DNA of 14,773 bases from CAYFJO01 sp964343305. Lineage in GTDB: Bacteria > Planctomycetota > Planctomycetia > Pirellulales > Pirellulaceae. Position 1 is the stretch's first letter. Each line of letters begins with the position of its first letter. The translations under genes were made by a program, and so were the position numbers. This document shows positions 1-6,600 of the stretch, piece after piece. The stretch covers positions 1-14,773 of the forward strand of contig CAYFJO010000271.1 of assembly GCA_964343305.1 (NCBI GenBank). The letters are read 5' to 3'. A model generated the notes under the pieces. The model did no database searches and was not told the DNA's origin. It saw only the letters and a list, made by a program, of their open reading frames with translations.

Positions 1-18
1 AATCGGAGATCGCGCCGC

Positions 19-1698
19 TCAGGGAGCGGAACTTCGCATCGCCGTCAACAGTTGTGAATAGTAGGCTCTTGCGCGGGCCAAGCGTTCGCGGACGCCGTCG
101 GCACGCAGGGATTGTTTTAGCGAGAATTCCTCCTCGATTCGTACAATCGCGGCCAATTGCTTTTCAATCAGCGCCGGTCCCTTGGTCGGAGACCAAGTCG
201 GTCGGCCATCAACGACAATGTAAACGGGAGTCGTGTGAGCGATGGCTCCGTTCTTGCAGATGGTGTTCGCGGTGATCCAGCCGCTGGTTTCGGCCTTGAT
301 TTCAAAGTCGAGCGTCAGATCGCCTTTCGTTGTCTTGTCCCGCGTTACGCTTTTGACAACACCTTCGCCCGAGATGATCTCCAGCCGGTCGGGCAAACCG
401 ATTGTTGGGTGGCCGGACGCTCGTGCGTGGACTTTCAGCCGATCACCCACATGAGGTTTCAACGCGCTGCCCGGAAGCTTAGCGTCGACCGTGAGAAACA
501 ACGCGGGGCCGTTGCTGACGAAGGTGTGTCCCTGCCGCAGGCCGTCGAACCAGGCGTCGATGTCGAGCTTCTTCCCTCCGGTGAAGACATACGTGCGGCA
601 CTCTCCAATCGTCGATCCCCAGGGAACGTCGCTGCCGGCGGCCGCGGTCAGACGAAAGCCGAGGTTGAGGTAGTCGTAGTAGCCGGGGCGATTGATCTTG
701 GCGAACTGCAGCAACTCGATGAAGTCGAGCGCCTCGGTCGATACGTACCACGGAAAGCCGCGTGGAAGATTGCAGCCGTTCCAGGAGAAGTGGGCAAAAC
801 CGACCAATGCGCCCTTCTGGGCGTGGATCCGATTGAAAGCCAGGTCGTAAAAGTCGTAGGTCGACAAATCTCTAACAAGCTTGGTCGTGTTGAGGCCGAT
901 GATGTGGCCGAACGTACTACGCGGCTCTTCTTGGCCCGAGACCAAACAGTAGTTTCCTCGGATCTCACGAAACTCCTTGCCAAAGCCGAGTTGTTTGAAT
1001 TCGGTTCCCTGGTGATGGCCCATCTCAAGGACATTGACAACGTTCAGATCCTCCGCTTCGGCGTAACTGAGTAGGAACTCGCGATGCGATTTTTGGCGTG
1101 TCGGATGGTGCACATGAACGTCACCGGAGTACCATCCCAGCTTCGGAAGATCGGTCCAGCGTTCCAAGCGAATCGTGTACTCGGCCGATTTTCCTGACTC
1201 GACGGTGAAGTCCTTGTGGATCGGGATAAACTCCATGCCTCGGCTGACCGATAGGCGGTAGTCTCCCGGTTCGAGTTCAACACTGAAACGCGACTTCGCC
1301 TGATGAGCGATCGGCTCGCGCCAATGGGGCACGGATGGCAGGTCCTCGTAGACGTAGCTACGATCCGAATTGTCACCCTTGCCGTTCATCATTCGGACGG
1401 GTCCGATCCAGCCCGGATCCTTCGCGTCATAGGCGATGCCGTCGTAGAAGGCCTTGGTCTTGCCGACTTCGCGCATCACGCGTCCGTCGGGAGGCAGTCG
1501 GACGGTATCGTCGTCCTTGCTGCGCAAGCAGATCATCGCCGGCGTCGGTCTGCCGTTGGTCACGTCGAGGATGCGAAAGCTCACGCGAGCTTTAGAGGGT
1601 TTGTTCGCCAACGCCAGCGTCGGATTCCATGGCGTGAGCAGCAGGGCTGCGGCGACGCCGATGCTCAAGGCTGACGACGCACAGAGGACCGGTTTCAT
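19..1698 (-). CDS. CehA/McbA-like exported metallohydrolase (PHP-type fold)
   Basis: A 559-aa protein starting at the ATG at 1696-1698. This start was chosen because GGGAG lies 7-8 nt upstream and the protein then opens with a Sec-type signal peptide (MKPVLCASS, a hydrophobic run, likely cleavage after ALA near residue 31). A longer frame reaching 1860 would add 54 residues with no such features. The first ~190 residues look like a beta-rich, carboxypeptidase-regulatory-like domain. A PHP/CehA-type metal site follows: GDVHVHH (residues 192-198), GHH (227-229), SGQEEPRSTFGH (254-265), AHFSW (302-306) and GSDVP (355-359). The His/Asp/Glu spacing fits the McbA/CehA family, named after a carbaryl hydrolase. 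In planctomycetes these proteins are mostly uncharacterised, so the substrate is unknown. The C-terminal ~140 residues (about 415-559) look like a beta-sandwich followed by a helix. It lies on the same strand as the DUF1501 gene but 378 bp away, so it is probably transcribed separately. The metallohydrolase call is firm; the reaction is not. Confidence 0.85.
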   Translation of the reverse strand: MKPVLCASSALSIGVAAALLLTPWNPTLALANKPSKARVSFRILDVTNGRPTPAMICLRSKDDDTVRLPPDGRVMREVGKTKAFYDGIAYDAKDPGWIGPVRMMNGKGDNSDRSYVYEDLPSVPHWREPIAHQAKSRFSVELEPGDYRLSVSRGMEFIPIHKDFTVESGKSAEYTIRLERWTDLPKLGWYSGDVHVHHPTRQKSHREFLLSYAEAEDLNVVNVLEMGHHQGTEFKQLGFGKEFREIRGNYCLVSGQEEPRSTFGHIIGLNTTKLVRDLSTYDFYDLAFNRIHAQKGALVGFAHFSWNGCNLPRGFPWYVSTEALDFIELLQFAKINRPGYYDYLNLGFRLTAAAGSDVPWGSTIGECRTYVFTGGKKLDIDAWFDGLRQGHTFVSNGPALFLTVDAKLPGSALKPHVGDRLKVHARASGHPTIGLPDRLEIISGEGVVKSVTRDKTTKGDLTLDFEIKAETSGWITANTICKNGAIAHTTPVYIVVDGRPTWSPTKGPALIEKQLAAIVRIEEEFSLKQSLRADGVRERLARARAYYSQLLTAMRSSAP

Positions 1699-2076
1699 CT
1701 CATCTCTCCCATTGTAATCTCGAAGTCGCGGCATCAAACACATCTTAATTATTAGCCGAGGTTTCACAAAAAAGATACCAGAGTGGAACTCACCGCCGAT
1801 TGGTGGTAAGACGAGCCGGACAGTATTCGCGGTTGAGGGTGTGAGCACGGTGAAGTGCACTGCGGTGTGTTCCGCAAGCCGATCTTACCCAAAGCAACAC
1901 GTTTCCATCTGGTGAACCGTTGCCGTGCGCGACACACCGAAACATAAAGGCTTGCTACACACACCCTACTCTTTCATGAATAATCCGGGTTAGGTTGCTG
2001 ACCATGGAAGTCAGCCAATCTCGCCATGAACTCACAACAGGCAAGGATGCTGGACTCGGAGAGGTCAAGCTACGAC
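1699..2076. other. 378-bp intergenic region, no gene seen
   Basis: No frame here shows convincing coding character or a start with a ribosome binding site. The side next to the metallohydrolase is AT-rich (TAATAATTAAG on the minus strand, ending near 1744), which could hold its -10 region, but I see no matching -35. Small hairpins are possible at 1861-1876 (TGCGG, six bases, CCGCA) and 2049-2070 (GCTGGAC, eight bases, GTCAAGC, one mismatch). The second lies just after the stop of the DUF1501 gene on the minus strand and lacks a U-tract, so a terminator role is unproven. Confidence 0.5.
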
Positions 2077-3525
2077 TTAGCCGAACAATCCTGTTACGGG
2101 TTCGCCCTTTACGAGTTCACGCGGTTGATTCAGATGGTTGTACATCAGTGTCGCGGGATTGATGCCGAAGGCGTGGAAGATTGTGGCCAACAAGTCGCGC
2201 GGGTGCACCGGGTTTTCCACAGGGCCAGAGCCGGTTTTGTCGGACTTGCCGTAGACGAAGCCGCGACGGATTCCTGCTCCGGCGATGAAGGCAGTGTAGC
2301 AATACGGCCAGTGGTCGCGGCCGTCGGAGCTGTTGTCGTTGCCGGATGTGCTGACGCCGCGCTGTGGGCTGCGGCCGAATTCGCCGACAGCGATCAGCAG
2401 CGTTTCGTCCAGCATGCCGCGCTCGTCCAGGTCGGAGACTAACGCCGACAGGCCGGTGTCCAACATTGGGGCCGACTGATTCTTCATGCGATTTGTAAGA
2501 CCTTTGTGGACGTCCCACGAGTGGTTGTCCGAATTGGCGACTTTGGGCCAGACCACCTCGACAACTTTCGTGCCCGCTTCGACCAAGCGTCGGGCGAGCA
2601 GACAGCTCTGCCCGAAAGTGTTGCGGCCGTAACGGTCGCGGGTTTCATCTGACTCCTGCTTCAACGCGAAAGCATCCCGCGCGCGGCCGGAAACTACGAG
2701 CTGCAAGGCGCGGTCGTAGTACTCGTTCAGTTTGTGTTCGGCGACCGCTTTTTCGACGTCGGGCATGCCTTCGTTGACCAGCGTGCGCAAGCGAGCGCGT
2801 CGCTTGAGTCGTTCGCTGTAGACTTCGGGGCGAAGCTGCAGATCGTCGATCTTGACGTTGTCCATCTTGTTCATGTCCATGTCGCCGCCGGACGGGTATA
2901 GATAGTACGGGTCGTAACCGCGACCAAGGAACCCGGCCGTTCCTGCCTTGCCAATGACGTTGCTCTCCTGCAACGGCCGCGGCAACATGACGAACGGCAA
3001 CATCGGGATGTCGATCGGCTTGAGGCGAATCAGGTTTGAGCCAAAGTTGGGGAAATCTTTTGGGCTCGGCGGTTCGAGTTGGCCAGATGGGCTGACGCGA
3101 TCGGTCGTATAGCCGGTCATCATCTGGTAGATCGCCGCTGTGTGATTGAACAGGCCTTTCGGCGTGTAGCTCATCGAACGGATCAGCGAGAACTTGTCGT
3201 TCACTTGCGCGAGCTTTGGCAGCAACTCGGTGAACTGCACCTCCATTAATTTGGTCGGAATGTTCTTGAACGGCCCGCGAACGTCGTCGGGCAAGTTTTC
3301 CTTGGGGTCCCACAGGTCGAGATGACTCGGGCCGCCCTGCAGGTAACACAAGATGATGCTCTTGGCTTTGTTCCAGCCGGGACCGCCGGATGTTCCCTCT
3401 TTCGCCGCGGTGTCACGCAACTGGAGCATCGAGCCAAGGCCGAGGCCCAACATCGCTGAGCCACCGACTCGCAACAAGTCGCGGCGCGAAACGTCTTTGT
3501 CAGATTGTCCGGGGATGACGAGCAT
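2077..3525 (-). CDS. DUF1501 domain protein with Tat signal
   Basis: A 482-aa protein. Its N-terminus holds a twin-arginine signal (SRRDLLRVGG, residues 13-22, then a Gly/Leu-rich hydrophobic stretch), so the folded protein is probably exported. The start is supported by GAGGGAG about 7 nt upstream of ATG. The DUF1501 family is related to the alkaline-phosphatase/sulfatase superfamily. Visible family motifs are GGPSHLDLWDPK (64-75), GEFGRSP (381-387) and DGRDHWPY (about 401-408), followed by AGAGIRRGFVYG. The ~480-aa length is normal for planctomycete members. DUF1501 genes are typically paired with a DUF1549/DUF1553 cytochrome gene, as here, where the partner ends 130 bp upstream. Co-transcription is likely, with the 26-bp inverted repeat lying in the spacer. 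The biochemical role is not established; a part in extracellular polymer or sulfated-substrate metabolism is only a suggestion from superfamily and phylum. Confidence 0.9.
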   Translation of the reverse strand: MLVIPGQSDKDVSRRDLLRVGGSAMLGLGLGSMLQLRDTAAKEGTSGGPGWNKAKSIILCYLQGGPSHLDLWDPKENLPDDVRGPFKNIPTKLMEVQFTELLPKLAQVNDKFSLIRSMSYTPKGLFNHTAAIYQMMTGYTTDRVSPSGQLEPPSPKDFPNFGSNLIRLKPIDIPMLPFVMLPRPLQESNVIGKAGTAGFLGRGYDPYYLYPSGGDMDMNKMDNVKIDDLQLRPEVYSERLKRRARLRTLVNEGMPDVEKAVAEHKLNEYYDRALQLVVSGRARDAFALKQESDETRDRYGRNTFGQSCLLARRLVEAGTKVVEVVWPKVANSDNHSWDVHKGLTNRMKNQSAPMLDTGLSALVSDLDERGMLDETLLIAVGEFGRSPQRGVSTSGNDNSSDGRDHWPYCYTAFIAGAGIRRGFVYGKSDKTGSGPVENPVHPRDLLATIFHAFGINPATLMYNHLNQPRELVKGEPVTGLFG

Positions 3526-3558
3526 GTTTGTTCTCCCTCGTTTGAAGCGTTATTCGGT

Positions 3559-3648
3559 TGTAGGGAACGGCCTCTGTGCCGTTCCGTATTTCATGTTGTT
3601 GTGTAACCGTTATCGAGTCGCCGAACGGCACAGAGGCCGTTCCCTACA
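3559..3648. repeat. Perfect 26-bp inverted repeat, 38-nt loop
   Basis: The arms at 3559-3584 and 3623-3648 are exact reverse complements (core GGGAACGGCCTCTGTGCCG). The loop is 3585-3622. It starts 7 nt after the stop codon of the giant cytochrome gene and ends 33 nt before the DUF1501 start, so the mRNA would fold into a strong hairpin between two co-directional genes. I recall this arm sequence as a dispersed palindromic repeat of Pirellula/Rhodopirellula-type genomes, which makes a REP/MITE-like element likely. It could also act as a partial terminator or mRNA-stabilising hairpin. No T-tract follows the hairpin on either strand. Confidence 0.85.
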
Positions 3649-3655
3649 TCTTGGT

Positions 3656-6600
3656 TTAACGATTGAACAAAAACGCGGGGCTGTTCATTAGCGCCCACGC
3701 GATATCTTGTGCCGCGGTAAGCCGTGTGTTCGCCAGTTGCTTCTTGCTCAACTCGACATCGCCCCGCAGTTGTGCCAGTTGCGAGTCGACAGGCAGCGGC
3801 TTGCTGGCTTCAGCCAGTTTGTCGCGCAGTGTCTTCAGCTTCGGATCGACCGGTCGCGGTTTTCGTGCGCTGGCCAATTCCGTCTGCAGTTTCTTCAATT
3901 GGCCATCGATGCCGCGGTAGTATTTCATCAATTCGGCCCGTTGCTTATCGTTGCGCTGATCGGCGGCGACGGCCAGGATGTCGGTGATGTTCTTGGGCAA
4001 GCCGTCGAGCAAAATCGGATCTGGCGACGTTGTGACAGACAGGCGAAATCGACCGATGGAATGTTGGCCGCTTTGAAACTGTTGTTTGAGTGTGAAGGTG
4101 AGAATCGTTCCGCCTTCGTGGCCGACGCCTTGCTTCGTCTCGAAACAGGCGCGGTGGTCGACGCCGAACTTCGGAGCGATCGCCCAGCCGTTTGCGCTGG
4201 CGGCCACCTTGCCGTCGATCGCGGTTTTTACGTGGTAACCGTTTTGGCTGAAGTCAGCTTGGGCGTTTTCCAAACCGATCTTGGTGGCTTTGCCTGGATC
4301 GGACTTGGGGGCTGCCGAAAGTTCGAATTCCGTCAGCACAAAGTTTCCGTCGGTCGGGGCCCGGCCGGGGCCTCTCTTGGGAAGTTTGTCATCGGTCAGT
4401 ACGTCAAGCTTCACCGCGGTGATCCCGCTCAGTTCGGTGTGAGCGACAACTTTGTACGCGCCCAGGCCGTTTGAGCTGGTGGCTAAGATCGAAAGGTCTT
4501 TTTGTTTGGTGAGTGTGGCAGCGCTGGTTGACGAAATCTCTGCTGGATCAAGCGGCGTCCAAACCATGCCTTTGTCTTTCTTGGCTTCCCACGCGGCTAG
4601 TCTTTCCGCCGAGGTAGCTTCGTAGTTTTTCAATGCTGCGTCCGCGCCGGCAATTTGCTGCTGACGTTTTCGATCGAGTTCCGCTTCGCGCGGCGCGATT
4701 TCCTTTTCGTAGGCCGCTAATTCGGCTTTCGCGAGTTCGATGTTTGCCTGACGTTTCTGCTCTTGCTCGGCGATGATGGGTTGGAGACTCACTTCATGCG
4801 CCTTCAGCGCGGCGACCAGTTTTTCATGATCGCCAGGCAGTTCGCGGATCAACGACAGGCCCACTTCCGTTTCTCTTTGCATTGCGGGGCGGCCTAAGAT
4901 TCGAATGAACAACTCGTCCACCAGCCGCTCGTCGTCTATCTCGGACGCAGCGAGTTTGGCGAGTTCGTTGTTGCGATCGTTGATCGCGTTGTCTAACGTC
5001 GGGCCGCTGACCAGCGCCATCACAGGACCGAACAGCATGCCGCTGCTTCGCTCGCATTCGCAGGCACTTTCACGCGGCGGGCGGCCAAACGTGGCCAGGA
5101 AACCGTCCGGCAGTTTCGCGCCAGCGTCGGGCAACTCGGCCGCTCGCGTTCCGGCTGGAACACCAGGCAGCTTGGTTTGTGAACCTGTCACGCGGTGGAT
5201 CGTGTCGTACAACACTTCGGCCGGTAGCCGTCGCGCGTTGGCGTGCGAGTAGTTGATTTTGTCGTCTTCGTTCCATTGGTTGGTGGCGATCGACAACTGG
5301 TACGTCCGCGACTTGCAGATGGTGCGCACCAGGCGTCGCACGTCGAACTTGCTGTCGATGAACTCAGTCGTCAATCGATCGAGCAACGCGGCATTCGTGG
5401 GCGGATTGCCGGCCCGGATGTCGTCCAGCGGTTCGATCAAGCCGAGACCGAGCAAGTAGCCCCACATTCGGTTGACGTAGCTCTTGGCAAAATACCCGTT
5501 GTCTGGCGACGTGATCCAACGGGCGATGTGTTCGCGTCGCGGTGCGTTTTTCGACGCGTCGTACTTGGCGACGAAAGGCAATTTCGGCGCAGTGATAGCA
5601 CCAGTTCGATCGTGCGTGACTTCGCCTTGGTTTTTGTCGGCCACGATTTCGAACAGCGGCTTGGCACCTTCGACGGCCGTTCCGGCGACCGTGCGTTTGC
5701 CGCTGGCAGGATCTTTTTTGAGTTCATATTGAGCGAAGTAGGCTGCCGTTTCGTAATACTGGTCTTGAGACCAACGCTCGAACGGATGGTCGTGACACTT
5801 GTTGCAACTGAACCGTACACCCAGGAACAGATGTGTCGTGTTTTCCATCGTGTCGGTCGGCGTGCGAAGGATTTTGAAGTACGAAGCCGGCGGATTCGCT
5901 TTGTTCGAGCCGGTTGCCGCCAGGATCTTGTGAACGAACTGGTCGTACGGCGTGTTGGCCGCGATCTCGTCGCGAATCCATTTGCGAAACGCGACCGAAC
6001 CTTCCACGCCGAGGAACTTGCGGTTGACCTGCAGCAAGTCTGCCCACTTGTTGGTCCAATGTTCAATGTAGTCGTCGCTGCCGACCAGCCGATCGATCAC
6101 CGCGTCCCGCTTGATGCGCGCGTCGCGGTCGTCGGCCAGAAACTTGCGAATCTCGTCAACTGTTGGCGGCAGACCAATCAAGTCGAGATAGACCCGCCGG
6201 ATAAACTCGGCGTCACTGCACAGGTCGGACGGCAGCGTTTTGGTCCGTTGCAGTTTTGCGTCGACAAGTTCGTCGATGAAATTGTTCACCGGCAATTGCT
6301 TCCAAGCGAAACCTGTGCGATCGCCCATGACGGTCAACGTCGTGGCGGCGTACTTGCCTTCGAAGCGCGCCAGCATTGGGCTTTCGCCGCGGCGGACCGT
6401 TGTGACCAGTCCCACCGAATCGATCTCGGCGGCTTCTGTGTTGCCGCTTTGGATGTTCGCTTCCTGTGTCACGTCGCGAATCGAACCGTCGGTGTACGTC
6501 GCCAACACGCGGAATTGTTGTTTGTCGCCGATCCGCTGGGCGATCGGGTTCTTGGGCGAGATGTCAATCGACGTGACGCGCGGCGAATCGAGATCGATCT

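Noticed and set aside
157..1074. Plus-strand frame of 305 codons opposite the metallohydrolase
   Set aside because: Its composition is that of an antisense frame, and it has no recognisable domain or start signal.
1699..1860. 54-residue N-terminal extension of the metallohydrolase frame up to 1860
   Set aside because: The ATG at 1696-1698 has a good ribosome site and opens directly into a signal peptide. The extension is not hydrophobic and would bury that signal.
2026..2442. Plus-strand frame of 138 codons overlapping the 3' end of the DUF1501 gene
   Set aside because: It overlaps a strongly supported conserved gene on the other strand and shows no family motif.
3559..3648. Inverted repeat as the ends of an insertion sequence
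   Set aside because: Only 38 bases lie between the arms, there is no transposase, and no target-site duplication was seen. It is better described as a REP/MITE-like palindrome.
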